Shown here piece by piece: positions 24,283 through 33,770 of a DNA stretch of 59,108 bases. Position 1 is the first letter of the stretch; the number at the start of each line of letters is the position of its first letter. The stretch comes from Thermodesulfobacterium sp. (GTDB lineage Bacteria > Desulfobacterota > Thermodesulfobacteria > Thermodesulfobacteriales > Thermodesulfobacteriaceae). Made by a program: the position numbers and the translations under genes. Under the pieces are notes generated by a model. The model saw only the letters and a list, made by a program, of their open reading frames with translations, made no database searches and was not told the DNA's origin. The DNA lies in the NCBI GenBank assembly GCA_017656385.1, contig JACDNX010000011.1, positions 1-59,108 on the forward strand, in the 5' to 3' direction.

Positions 24283-25772
24283 AAACCTTAGAAGAACTTA
24301 TTAAAAATCTGGAAATTGTAAAAGCTTATTATGGAAGCCAGCCTATAAAAAGTTTTGGACCTTATAAATACCTTAGAATAAACGGAATTTCTGAAAATTC
24401 CAAGAAAGTAGAAGACAGATATATCTTTGTAGCAAGAAAGGGAACTAACTTTAATGGTGAGGCTTTTATTGAAGAGGCTGTGAAAAAGGGAGCTATTGTT
24501 GTAGTAAGAGAAAGTGAAATAAACCGTGATCACCTTTATCCAGGAACAATTCAATTTCAAGTGAAAAACATCAAAAAAGCTTTATCATCTCTTGCCTTAA
24601 ATTTTTTTGAAAACCCTCAGGAGAAATTAATTTTGATAGGAGTTACTGGAACAAATGGCAAAACTTCTGTCAGTTATTTTACAAAACATATTCTTAACCG
24701 TCTCGGTATGAAATGCGGATACATAGGAACCCTTTTTTACGAAACAGATAGAATTATTCCCTCACTTGAAACCACACCTTCAATCTTAACCATTGCTTCT
24801 TTACTAAAAGAAATGGTAAATAAAAATTTTAAAGTTTGTGTTATTGAGGTTTCATCTCACGCCCTTCATCAGGATAGATTATTGGGCATTCTCTTTGATA
24901 TAGCAGTTTTCACCAATCTTTCAAGGGATCACTTAGATTACCACAAAGATATGGAAGATTACTATCAAGCAAAGAAAAAACTCTTTACCTATTATTTAAA
25001 ACAAAACGCCAAAACTGTTATTTCCTTAGAAAATGAGTATGGGAAGAGGCTTTCTGAAGAATTAAAAGATTTATCTCCCTTTCTGGTAAATACAGAAAAC
25101 TTTAAATGCGAAGCTCTTGATAAAAAAGAAGGATTAATTTTAAAAATAAAAACAGGAAATAGGGAATATAAAGTTTCTACTCAGCTTTTTGGAGAATATC
25201 AAGCTAAAAACCTGACCACCACATTGGGAATACTTAGAGCCATGGGATTTAAAATTGAAGACATCTTGGAAGCTATAAAGGAGCTTAAAAATCCTATAGG
25301 AAGGCTTGAACTGGTAGCTACTTATAGAGGTGCTAAAATATTTGTAGATTATGCCCACACACCTTCTGCATTGGAAGAGGCTTTGAAAAGCTTAAACTCT
25401 GTAAAAGAAAACAGATTGATTGTGATTTTTGGCTGCGGAGGAGACAGAGATAAAGGGAAAAGACCACTTATGGGAAAAATTGCAAGTTTGTTAGCTGATG
25501 AAATAATCCTCACTTCAGATAATCCAAGATTTGAAGACCCATTAAAAATTATTGAAGATATTAAAAAAGGAGTTAATTCTTCAAAACCCTGTAGAGTTAT
25601 TCCTGACAGAAAAGAAGCTCTGCATTTCGGTATCAGAAGTTTAAAAAAGGGGGACCTGCTTTTGGTTGCTGGTAAAGGTCATGAAACTTATCAAGAAATT
25701 AAAGGTAAAAAATACCCTTTTTCTGATCAGGAAGAAATTTTAAAATTTATAAAAACCTTACAAAATCAATGA
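24279..25772 (+). CDS. murE: UDP-MurNAc-L-Ala-D-Glu--meso-DAP ligase
   Basis: Adds meso-diaminopimelate to the murein precursor. 497 aa. ATP loop GVTGTNGKTS (about 121-130), the HxxLxxxR-type block SSHALHQDRL, NLSRDHLDYH, and near 413 the motif SDNPRFEDP: DNPR is the meso-DAP signature, as against the lysine form. The start overlaps the ftsI-like gene (ATGA). Confidence 0.97.
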   Translation: MKTLEELIKNLEIVKAYYGSQPIKSFGPYKYLRINGISENSKKVEDRYIFVARKGTNFNGEAFIEEAVKKGAIVVVRESEINRDHLYPGTIQFQVKNIKKALSSLALNFFENPQEKLILIGVTGTNGKTSVSYFTKHILNRLGMKCGYIGTLFYETDRIIPSLETTPSILTIASLLKEMVNKNFKVCVIEVSSHALHQDRLLGILFDIAVFTNLSRDHLDYHKDMEDYYQAKKKLFTYYLKQNAKTVISLENEYGKRLSEELKDLSPFLVNTENFKCEALDKKEGLILKIKTGNREYKVSTQLFGEYQAKNLTTTLGILRAMGFKIEDILEAIKELKNPIGRLELVATYRGAKIFVDYAHTPSALEEALKSLNSVKENRLIVIFGCGGDRDKGKRPLMGKIASLLADEIILTSDNPRFEDPLKIIEDIKKGVNSSKPCRVIPDRKEALHFGIRSLKKGDLLLVAGKGHETYQEIKGKKYPFSDQEEILKFIKTLQNQ

Positions 25773-27184
25773 ATATAAAGATTAAAATTTCAACAGAAAA
25801 TATAGTAAAAGCTACTTCTGGTATTCTTATCGGTGGAGACATGGGCATTCATTTTAAAGGTATTTCAACAGACACAAGAATTATAAAACCAGGGTATCTT
25901 TTCTGGGCTTTAAAAGGAGAAAAATTTGATGGACATGATTTTTATAAAGAAGCTATAGAAAAAGGAGCTAAAGGCATTGTTATTTCTCGTTTCCCAAGAG
26001 AATTTAAAATGGAAGAAATTCCAAAAACAATCTCCGTTATTTTGGTAAAGGATACTCTCAGAGCCTTGGGAGATCTTGCTAATTTCTGGAGAAGAAAACT
26101 TAACTGCATTATAGTAGCTATTACAGGATCCTGCGGGAAAACTACTACCAAAGAGATGAGCTACAATATTCTTTCCAGGTTTTTTAAAACTGCAAAAAAT
26201 CAAGCTAACTATAACAATTTAATAGGTGTGCCTCTTTCCCTTCTTTCTATAGGAGAAAATGCAGAGGTGGGAATACTGGAACTCGGAACTAATCAAAAAG
26301 GGGAAATAGAAAGGCTTTCTCAAATCGTTGAACCACAGATTTCTGTTATAACCTCCGTCTATCCTTCTCATTTAGATGGGCTTGATTCTCTTGAAGGAGT
26401 TCTGGAAGAAAAAATCACTCTATTTAAAAATACTCACAGAAATGGAACCATTATTTATAATTTTGATCAGCAAATTTTAAGAGAAAAAGCCCAGAAATTT
26501 TCACAAAACAAAATTTCTTTTGGATTAAATCCAGAGGCAGATCTTTCTTTCCAAAATTTGGTTTTATCTGAAGAGAAAATAAAAGGTGAGATTAAATTCA
26601 AAAACAATTCTTATTTATTAGAAATAGAAAATATAGGAAAGCACAATCTGTTAAACCTTCTGGCTTCATTGTGTGTTGCCATATCCTTGAAACTTGAACT
26701 GAAAAACATTATCCCTTTGATAGGTAATGAAATACCACTTTTTAAAAGGTTTAAGGTTTTTGAGAAGAAAAATTTTCTTATTATAGATGATACTTACAAT
26801 GCTAATCCCGGCTCTACCAAGGCTGCTTTGGAATTTATAAAAGGTCTTTCTAAAAACTGGGAAAGGAAAGTGGTAATTCTGGGTGATATGAAAGAGCTGG
26901 GAAAGGATTCAAAAATGCTTCATGAAGAAATAGGTAAACTTGTAGCTGAAGTTGCTGACTTTGCTATCTTTACAGGAGAGATGGCAAAAAGCTATGAAAA
27001 AGGCTTTAGATCAGAAAAAAATAAAGAATGTAAAACCTTTGATAGTGTGGATGAGTTGCTAAAAAATTTTTCTTTAAAGGAGTTTTTAGAAAAAGAAAAA
27101 AGAAACACAGCAATTTTGATAAAAGGCTCAAGGGCTTTGAGAATGGAAAGAATTGTAGAAAAGTTGATTGAGGAGCTTAGTTAA
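25769..27184 (+). CDS. murF: UDP-MurNAc-tripeptide--D-Ala-D-Ala ligase
   Basis: Adds D-Ala-D-Ala, completing the pentapeptide. 471 aa. STDTRIIKPGYLFWALKGEKFDG-type N-terminus, ATP loop ITGSCGKTTTKE (near 117-128), NLIGVPLSLL, and the C-terminal IDDTYNANPGSTKAAL and GDMKELG segments. It overlaps murE by 4 bp and mraY by 1 bp. Confidence 0.97.
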   Translation: MNIKIKISTENIVKATSGILIGGDMGIHFKGISTDTRIIKPGYLFWALKGEKFDGHDFYKEAIEKGAKGIVISRFPREFKMEEIPKTISVILVKDTLRALGDLANFWRRKLNCIIVAITGSCGKTTTKEMSYNILSRFFKTAKNQANYNNLIGVPLSLLSIGENAEVGILELGTNQKGEIERLSQIVEPQISVITSVYPSHLDGLDSLEGVLEEKITLFKNTHRNGTIIYNFDQQILREKAQKFSQNKISFGLNPEADLSFQNLVLSEEKIKGEIKFKNNSYLLEIENIGKHNLLNLLASLCVAISLKLELKNIIPLIGNEIPLFKRFKVFEKKNFLIIDDTYNANPGSTKAALEFIKGLSKNWERKVVILGDMKELGKDSKMLHEEIGKLVAEVADFAIFTGEMAKSYEKGFRSEKNKECKTFDSVDELLKNFSLKEFLEKEKRNTAILIKGSRALRMERIVEKLIEELS

Positions 27185-28263
27185 TGCTTTACCATTTTCT
27201 TTATTCTTTGAAAGATATATCAATTATATTTAATGTTTTTAAATACATAACTTTTAGATTGATTTGCGGAGCTTTAACCGCTTTTGTTTTGGTATACCTT
27301 TTTATGCCTTATTTTATAAGATTTATGAAACAAAAACAATTTGGACAGATTGTAAGAGAAGAAGGGCCTTCTCATCATAAGGTAAAAACAGGAACTCCCA
27401 CCATGGGAGGTATTGTAATAGTTGGAGCTATAATAATTTCTGCATTGTTGTGGTGCAACCTTACTAATCCTTTGGTATGGATTGCCATTTTTGTTCTTTT
27501 AAGCTTTGGTTTTATAGGTTTTGTAGATGATTTTTTGAAAATAAAAAGGAAAAAAAATCTTGGTTTAAAAGCACGTGAAAAGATATTGGCACAATTGATA
27601 ATTGTAGGTATTTTCTATTTAATTTTATTTAAAGTTTTAAACTTCTCTACCACTCTTAATTTTCCGTTTTTTAAAAAATTGATAGTTGATATAGGTAGCT
27701 TTTACTTGGTATTCAGTATGCTTGTGATAATTGGCAGTTCCAATGCTATGAATTTAACTGACGGGCTTGATGGACTTGCTATAGTTCCTTTTATAGTGGT
27801 AGCAGGTGTTTATATTATTTTAAGCTATGTAGCAGGGCATGTTAAATTTGCAAACTATCTATATCTTCCCTATATACCCTTTGCTGGTGAGCTGGCAATT
27901 TTATGTGCTATTATGGTAGGAGCTGGTTTGGGTTTTTTATGGTATAATGCTTATCCTGCTGAAATTTTTATGGGAGATGTGGGATCCCTTGCCTTAGGAG
28001 CTGCTCTTGGGGCTATAGCTATTATGATAAAACAGGAACTTCTCTTGGTTATAGCCGGAGGATTGTTTGTGCTTGAAGCTATATCGGTGATTTTGCAGGT
28101 TGGTTACTTTAAAATTACTAAAGGAAAAAGGATTTTTAAAATGGCTCCTCTTCATCACCATTTTGAATTAAAGGGATGGCCAGAAAATAAAGTGGTTATC
28201 AGATTTTGGATTATATCTATAATTTTTGGGCTTATTGCTCTAAGCACACTTAAAATAAGGTAG
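27184..28263 (+). CDS. mraY: phospho-MurNAc-pentapeptide transferase
   Basis: Inner-membrane enzyme forming lipid I on undecaprenyl phosphate. 359 aa with about ten membrane helices. Signatures: HHKVKTGTPTMGGIVI (62-77), FVDDFLKIKRKKNLGLKAREK with the metal-binding Asp pair, NAMNLTDGLDGLAI, EIFMGDVGSLALG and the cytoplasmic APLHHHFELKGWPE loop. Normal length. The start overlaps the murF stop. Confidence 0.98.
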   Translation: MLYHFLYSLKDISIIFNVFKYITFRLICGALTAFVLVYLFMPYFIRFMKQKQFGQIVREEGPSHHKVKTGTPTMGGIVIVGAIIISALLWCNLTNPLVWIAIFVLLSFGFIGFVDDFLKIKRKKNLGLKAREKILAQLIIVGIFYLILFKVLNFSTTLNFPFFKKLIVDIGSFYLVFSMLVIIGSSNAMNLTDGLDGLAIVPFIVVAGVYIILSYVAGHVKFANYLYLPYIPFAGELAILCAIMVGAGLGFLWYNAYPAEIFMGDVGSLALGAALGAIAIMIKQELLLVIAGGLFVLEAISVILQVGYFKITKGKRIFKMAPLHHHFELKGWPENKVVIRFWIISIIFGLIALSTLKIR

Positions 28264-28268
28264 GTTCT

Positions 28269-29672
28269 ATGAATTTAAAGAATAAAAAAGTTGTAGTTTT
28301 GGGATTTGGTAAAAGCGGAAAGGCAGCGGTAAGACTTCTTTTAAAACTTGGGGCAGAAGTGATTGTTTCTGAAGCTAAGGAGTTAGATGCTTTTTCTTCT
28401 GAAAATTTAGAACTTTTCAAATCTCAAGGAGTTTATTTTGAAACAGGAGGACATAGAAGGGAAACTCTTCTTTCTGCAGACCTTGTAATTACAAGTCCCG
28501 GAATTCCAAGAGAAGTATATACCGAATGCCTTAAAAAGGATATTCCTGTTATTGGTGAGATTGAACTTGCATGGCAATTCTTAAAAAATAAAGAAGAAAC
28601 CATTGCCATAACAGGCACAAATGGCAAAACAACTACCACTGCTATGGTTTCTGAACTCCTTAAGCTCTCAGGATACAAGGTTTTTACTGGTGGAAATTAT
28701 GGAATTCCTCTATCAGAATTGATAATTTCAGATGTTTCTGTAGATAAAATCGTTCTTGAAGTTTCAAGTTTTCAGCTGGAAAATATTCAGAGCTTTTCTC
28801 CCAGAGTTGGCATTCTTCTAAATATCAGTCCTGATCATTTGGAAAGATACTTTTCTTTTAAGGAGTATGCATACTATAAATACAGACTTTTTGAATACCA
28901 AAACAAAAACTGTTATGCTATTTTACCTTTTCAAGAAAAATGGTTTAATGATTTTAAAAACTTAATAAATGGACAGATTTTATTTTTTGATGAGAAGAAA
29001 AATGAAAGTGCAAAAGCTTATCTTAAGCCAAGTGAGATATCCTCTGAAGACGGTTTCATTATCAATTTAAAAGATAAAGAATTCTATTCCTTTTTTGGAT
29101 TTAAACTTCTTGGTATTCATAACAAAGTAAACTTTATGGTAGCAAGCTTAGGGGCAAGACTTTTGGGTTCAACTAAGGAAAGCATAGAGAAACTGATTAA
29201 TAAGTTTAGAGGATTTCCTCACAGATTAGAATACATAGGAGAGTTTGGAGGAGTTTATTTTATAAATGACTCAAAAGCAACCAATGTAGATGCAACTCTC
29301 CAAGCATTAAAAAGCCTTCCAGGTTCTGTAATTCTCATTCTTGGAGGAAAACACAAAGGTGCTTCTTACAGTCCCTTAATTCCTTATATAAAAGAAAAAG
29401 TAAAAATTTTAATTTTAATGGGTGAATCTCGTTTTATTATAGCTGAAGAACTGAACGGAGTTACAGAAACCTATATGAGTGAAACCTTAAGTGATGCAAC
29501 GCTTTTAGCTATAAAGTGTGCCAAACCAGGAGATATAGTCCTTCTTTCTCCAGCCTGTTCAAGTTTTGACCAGTTTAACGATTATAAGGAAAGAGGAGAA
29601 GTTTTCAGAAGATTAATTTTAACTCAAGCTCCTTTACATTTTAAGGAAAAGAAGGAGGAACTACTTCATTGA
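28269..29672 (+). CDS. murD: UDP-MurNAc-L-alanine--D-glutamate ligase
   Basis: Adds D-Glu to UDP-MurNAc-L-Ala. 467 aa, slightly longer than many. Rossmann-like N-terminus VVVLGFGKSGKAA, ATP loop ITGTNGKTTTT (near 112-122), LEVSSFQLE, ISPDHLERY, HRLEYIGEFGGVYFINDSKATN, and the C-terminal LLSPACSSFDQF. The next gene is murG, overlapping by 4 bp, leaving no room for the ftsW that usually lies here. Confidence 0.97.
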   Translation: MNLKNKKVVVLGFGKSGKAAVRLLLKLGAEVIVSEAKELDAFSSENLELFKSQGVYFETGGHRRETLLSADLVITSPGIPREVYTECLKKDIPVIGEIELAWQFLKNKEETIAITGTNGKTTTTAMVSELLKLSGYKVFTGGNYGIPLSELIISDVSVDKIVLEVSSFQLENIQSFSPRVGILLNISPDHLERYFSFKEYAYYKYRLFEYQNKNCYAILPFQEKWFNDFKNLINGQILFFDEKKNESAKAYLKPSEISSEDGFIINLKDKEFYSFFGFKLLGIHNKVNFMVASLGARLLGSTKESIEKLINKFRGFPHRLEYIGEFGGVYFINDSKATNVDATLQALKSLPGSVILILGGKHKGASYSPLIPYIKEKVKILILMGESRFIIAEELNGVTETYMSETLSDATLLAIKCAKPGDIVLLSPACSSFDQFNDYKERGEVFRRLILTQAPLHFKEKKEELLH

Positions 29673-30751
29673 AATGGCTTATTGTTGCTGGAGGAACAGG
29701 AGGGCATATTATACCAGGTGTGGCTGTGGCTCAACAACTATTAAAATTACAAAGAGAAGTATACTTTGTTTCAGGGACAAGAAAAGTAGAAGAAACAATT
29801 TTAAAAAATAAGCCTTTTAAAGTTTATACACTGGATGTAGAAGGTTTTGTAGGAAGATCTTTTAAAAATAAGATTAGAGCGTTTATGAAAATGATTAAAG
29901 CTATAGCTAAAGCTTATAAAATTGTTAATGACTTAAATCCTCATATAATACTTGCTACAGGAGGATATATTTCTTTTCCAGTGGTGCTTGTAGGGAAAAT
30001 AAAAGGTAAAAAATTAGGGCTTCACGAACAAAATATTGAACCAGGAATAGCAAACAAAGTTTTAAGCTATATGGTAGACAAAATTTTTGTAAGTATGGAA
30101 GAAAGCAAAAATTACTTTCCTAAGGAAAAGGTGGTCTTTTCAGGAAATCCTGTAAGAGAAGACATTTTAAATCTAAAACCAAGGGAGCACTCAGGAAAGG
30201 GTTTATTAATCTTAGGAGGAAGCTTGGGAGCAAGATTTATAAATGAGCTTGCTATAAAATTTGTGCCTCTGCTTTTAGACGAATTTAAGGATCTTTTAAT
30301 TATCCATCAAACAGGTTTGGATGATTTTGAAAGAGTAAATAATGAATACAAAAAATTGATTAAAAAAGAGCATGAAACTCGTTTAAAGGTTTTTCCCTTT
30401 ATAGAAGATATGAGCTGGGCTTATTCTCAGGTTGATTTATTTATGGGAAGATGCGGAGCTACAACTCTTGCTGAACTTTTTGCAGTTGGATTACCCGCTA
30501 TTTTTATTCCCTTTCCTTATGCTACCCGAAATCATCAGGAAAAAAATGCAAAAATTGTAGCTCAAAAAGGTGGTGCTATTTTAATAAGGCAGAAAGAAGC
30601 AACTCCTGAGGTTGTTTTAAAAGAAATTAAAGACCTGCTTAAAAATGAGGAAAAATTAAAAAGCATGTCTCAAATTATGAAAAGTTTTTACACCCCTGCT
30701 CCACAAAAAATAATTATAAATGAACTGGAGGAACTAATAAAAAATGGCTAA
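29669..30751 (+). CDS. murG: UDP-GlcNAc--lipid I GlcNAc transferase
   Basis: Converts lipid I to lipid II at the inner face of the membrane. 360 aa GT-B glycosyltransferase: GGTGGHIIPGVAVA (8-21), TGGYISFPVVL, HEQNIEPGIANK, GGSLGARFINE, and the UDP-GlcNAc site GRCGATTLAELFAVGLPAIFIP. The start is TTG, 10 nt after GGAGG and overlapping the murD stop. It overlaps murC by 8 bp. Confidence 0.97.
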   Translation: MKWLIVAGGTGGHIIPGVAVAQQLLKLQREVYFVSGTRKVEETILKNKPFKVYTLDVEGFVGRSFKNKIRAFMKMIKAIAKAYKIVNDLNPHIILATGGYISFPVVLVGKIKGKKLGLHEQNIEPGIANKVLSYMVDKIFVSMEESKNYFPKEKVVFSGNPVREDILNLKPREHSGKGLLILGGSLGARFINELAIKFVPLLLDEFKDLLIIHQTGLDDFERVNNEYKKLIKKEHETRLKVFPFIEDMSWAYSQVDLFMGRCGATTLAELFAVGLPAIFIPFPYATRNHQEKNAKIVAQKGGAILIRQKEATPEVVLKEIKDLLKNEEKLKSMSQIMKSFYTPAPQKIIINELEELIKNG

Positions 30752-32138
30752 AAAAAAGAGAGTTCATTTTATTGGTATCGGTGGTGTTGGAATGAGTGGT
30801 CTTGCTATGATTATGCATTCCTTGGGATACGAAGTAAGTGGATGCGACATTTCAAAAAGTAAATATACAGAGTTGTTAGAGAAAAAAGGCATTAAAGTAT
30901 ATTACGGGCATTCTCCCTTTCATGTAGAATCTGCTGATATTGTAGTTTACTCTTCTGCTATTCCTCAAAACAATCCTGAACTTTTAAAAGCAAAAGAATT
31001 GGGTATATGGGTAATTCCAAGAGCCCAAATGCTATCAGAAGTAATGAATTCATATTCAAAGAGCATAGTAGTAGCAGGTTCTCATGGTAAAACTACAACA
31101 ACCTCCATGATTTCTGAAGTTTTAATAAAACTTGAAAAAAATCCCACTGTTATAGTAGGGGGAATAATAAATAACTTTAAAACACATTCCCTTCTGGGTG
31201 AAAAAGAATTTCTGGTAGCTGAAGCAGACGAAAGCGATGGTTCTTTTCTTTGTTATAATCCCTATATAGAAGTCATCACCACTATTGATAAGGAGCATCT
31301 TGATTTCTATGCAGATTTCAATGCCATTAAAAAAGCTTTTATAAACTTTATTAAAAAATGCTCTTCGGAAGGTAAAGTAATTTTATGTGGAGACGATCCC
31401 GGAGTAAAAGATATATTGCAAGAAATATCCGGTCCTTTTCTACTTTATGGTTTCTCAGAAGGAAATCAGCTTGTAGGTAAAATTATAGAAGATTCTGCTC
31501 ATCCAAAAGTTGAAGTTTATTATTTGGGAAATTTTCTGGGTTCCTTTAAACTTTCTGTTCCTGGAAAGCACAATGTTCTTAATGCTTTAGCAACTATCGG
31601 AGTTGCCTTAATTTTGAATCTCCCCATATCCGAAGTAATAAATGTATTAAAAGAATTTAAAGGAGTTGAAAGGAGACTTGAATTTAAAGGCATCTGGAAA
31701 GGATCAATATTATTTGATGATTATGCTCATCATCCTACAGAAATTAAAGCTACTCTTTCAGCTATTAAAAAGCTTTATCCAAATAAGAAATTGGTGCTTA
31801 TTTTTCAACCTCACCGTTACACCAGGATGAAAGCCCTTTGGGATGAATTTTTACTTGTGCTAAAGGATCCAGAAGTACTGATTTTAACAGACATTTATCC
31901 TGCCAGTGAAAAACCAATACCCGGAATTTCTGGTTTTACTTTTTTTGAAACCATAAAAAATTTAAGAACTACAAAACCTACTTTCTACGGAGAAACCTTT
32001 GAAGAGATTTTAAAACTTTTGGAAACTTTAAGTGTAGAAAATCAAGTAATTTTAACCATGGGAGCAGGAAACATTTACAAGCTACACAAATTAATACTTA
32101 AGCAAGAAAAGAACGAAAATTTAAGATATGTGGTTTAA
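30744..32138 (+). CDS. murC: UDP-N-acetylmuramate--L-alanine ligase
   Basis: First amino-acid ligase of murein synthesis. 464 aa. HFIGIGGVGMSGLAMIMH (9-26), ATP loop AGSHGKTTTTS (near 109-119), VAEADESDGSF, TTIDKEHLDFY, and DDYAHHPTEIKATL with FQPHRYTRM. The ESDGSF block separates it from the recycling paralogue mpl at 16698. It overlaps murB by 11 bp. Confidence 0.97.
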   Translation: MAKKKRVHFIGIGGVGMSGLAMIMHSLGYEVSGCDISKSKYTELLEKKGIKVYYGHSPFHVESADIVVYSSAIPQNNPELLKAKELGIWVIPRAQMLSEVMNSYSKSIVVAGSHGKTTTTSMISEVLIKLEKNPTVIVGGIINNFKTHSLLGEKEFLVAEADESDGSFLCYNPYIEVITTIDKEHLDFYADFNAIKKAFINFIKKCSSEGKVILCGDDPGVKDILQEISGPFLLYGFSEGNQLVGKIIEDSAHPKVEVYYLGNFLGSFKLSVPGKHNVLNALATIGVALILNLPISEVINVLKEFKGVERRLEFKGIWKGSILFDDYAHHPTEIKATLSAIKKLYPNKKLVLIFQPHRYTRMKALWDEFLLVLKDPEVLILTDIYPASEKPIPGISGFTFFETIKNLRTTKPTFYGETFEEILKLLETLSVENQVILTMGAGNIYKLHKLILKQEKNENLRYVV

Positions 32139-33039
32139 GGATTTGGATAAAAAACTGAAAGAACTAAAAATAAATTTTAAAACTGATGAACCTTTGTCCT
32201 CTTACACAAGCATTAAAATAGGGGGACCTTGCAAAAGAATGATTTTCCCTGAAAGGGAAGAAAGTTTGTTAAAAATTATAGATTTTATGGAAGAAAAAGG
32301 GATACCTTTTTTTCTTTTAGGAGGAGGTAGTAAGCTTTTAATTTCAGATAGAGGATTTGAAGGAGTAGTTATTAATTTGTGTAGTCTTAAAAAAAGGGAA
32401 ATTATTGGAGAAAATGAGAAAAAAATTTTTTTAAAGATACTTGCAGGCACAAGGATTAATGAAATTATAGGTTTGGGGATTAAAAAAGGATTTGGAGGAA
32501 TTGAGTTTTTGGGAGGAATTCCTGCTACCTTAGGTGGGGCTATAAAAATGAATGCAGGAGCTTTTGGATATACGATATCTCAACTGGTTAAAAAGATAAA
32601 AATTTATAAAAACGGAGAAATAAAAATTATAGACTCTACAGATTCACTATGGGAATATAGAAAGTTTAAAGAAAGTGGAATTGTTCTTGGTGCAGAACTT
32701 GAGTTAAAAAAAATGAAAACAGAAGAAATAAAAAAAAGGCTTAAAGAGTATTTAGAAAAAAGAAGAAAAATGCAGCCTCTATTTGAAAAAACCTTTGGTT
32801 CTGTTTTCAAAAATCCAGCTTCTTCTTATGCAGGTGCACTTATAGAATCTTGCAATTTGAAAGGGTATCAGATAGGTAATGCTAAGATTTCGGAAAAACA
32901 TGCTAATTTTATAGTAAATCTTGGAGGAGCAAAAGCTACCGATGTTTTAAAGCTTATGAAACTTGCTCAGGAAAGAGTGTTTAAGAAATTCGGAATAATA
33001 CTTGAACCGGAGGTGAACTTTTTAGGATGCCAACTGTAA
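32128..33039 (+). CDS. murB: UDP-N-acetylenolpyruvoylglucosamine reductase
   Basis: FAD enzyme that reduces UDP-GlcNAc-enolpyruvate to UDP-MurNAc. 303 aa. SSYTSIKIGGPC at the N-terminus, FLLGGGSKLLISD (FAD pyrophosphate site), GGIEFLGGIPATLGGAIKMNAGAFG, the proton-donor region FGSVFKNP, and the C-terminal HANFIVNLGGA plus the Glu of ILEPEVNFLG. It overlaps ftsQ by 13 bp. Confidence 0.97.
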   Translation: MWFKDLDKKLKELKINFKTDEPLSSYTSIKIGGPCKRMIFPEREESLLKIIDFMEEKGIPFFLLGGGSKLLISDRGFEGVVINLCSLKKREIIGENEKKIFLKILAGTRINEIIGLGIKKGFGGIEFLGGIPATLGGAIKMNAGAFGYTISQLVKKIKIYKNGEIKIIDSTDSLWEYRKFKESGIVLGAELELKKMKTEEIKKRLKEYLEKRRKMQPLFEKTFGSVFKNPASSYAGALIESCNLKGYQIGNAKISEKHANFIVNLGGAKATDVLKLMKLAQERVFKKFGIILEPEVNFLGCQL

Positions 33040-33767
33040 CAGGAAAAATTAAATATCTAATTAAAAATAGACTTTTGTGGATTCTTACAGCTGTGCTATT
33101 TTCTCTTATTTTAATAATTTATTTACTTTATTTTACTGATCTTTTTATACTAAAGGAAGTTAGGGTGATTAATAATAAAAAGGTTGGGAAAAAAGAAATT
33201 ATAGCATTAACTGGTCTAAAAGGAGGAGAAAGACTTTTCTCAATACCTATTGATAAAATAAAAAAAAGAATTCTTCTTAATCCAAAAATTGAAAAAGTGG
33301 TTATAGCAAAACGTCTTCCCTATACACTTGAGATCAAAATAAAAGAAAGAGAACCTCTTGCAATTATTACCGTAGACAATAAAGGTTACCTCATAGATAA
33401 AAACGGAATTATTATAGATACTATTTTACCTGAAGATTATCAGTTTTATCCTGTAGTTGAAATTAAAAATAAAAAATTTAAAGATAAGTTTTTAAATTTT
33501 TTAGTTTGGTTAAAAAATCATAAAAATTATTTACCTGTTTACGAAAACTTAGCAAAGGCTATCTTGGAAGAAGATAAATTAATTTTTGTCACCAAGAATA
33601 ATATAAAAATTTATTTTCCACTTTTTTCAGAAAAAGACTGGACATACTTTTATAAAAATTTGGATAGAATAATGGCTTACTTATATGAGAAAGAGTTAAT
33701 TGAAAAAGTGGAGCTTATAAGGTTAGATTATCCCTTAGGTTCTGCATTAATAAAATTCAGGAGTTGA
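33027..33767 (+). CDS. ftsQ: cell division protein FtsQ
   Basis: Bitopic divisome scaffold. 246 aa: a ~14-residue cytoplasmic tail, a membrane helix (about 15-38, LLWILTAVLFSLILIIYLLY), a POTRA domain (LFILKEVRVINNKKVGKKEI ... NPKIEKVVIAKRLPYTLEIKI) and the FtsQ-type beta domain (REPLAIITVDNKGYLIDKNG). The position before ftsA supports the call. Confidence 0.9.
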   Translation: MPTVTGKIKYLIKNRLLWILTAVLFSLILIIYLLYFTDLFILKEVRVINNKKVGKKEIIALTGLKGGERLFSIPIDKIKKRILLNPKIEKVVIAKRLPYTLEIKIKEREPLAIITVDNKGYLIDKNGIIIDTILPEDYQFYPVVEIKNKKFKDKFLNFLVWLKNHKNYLPVYENLAKAILEEDKLIFVTKNNIKIYFPLFSEKDWTYFYKNLDRIMAYLYEKELIEKVELIRLDYPLGSALIKFRS

Positions 33768-33770
33768 TAA

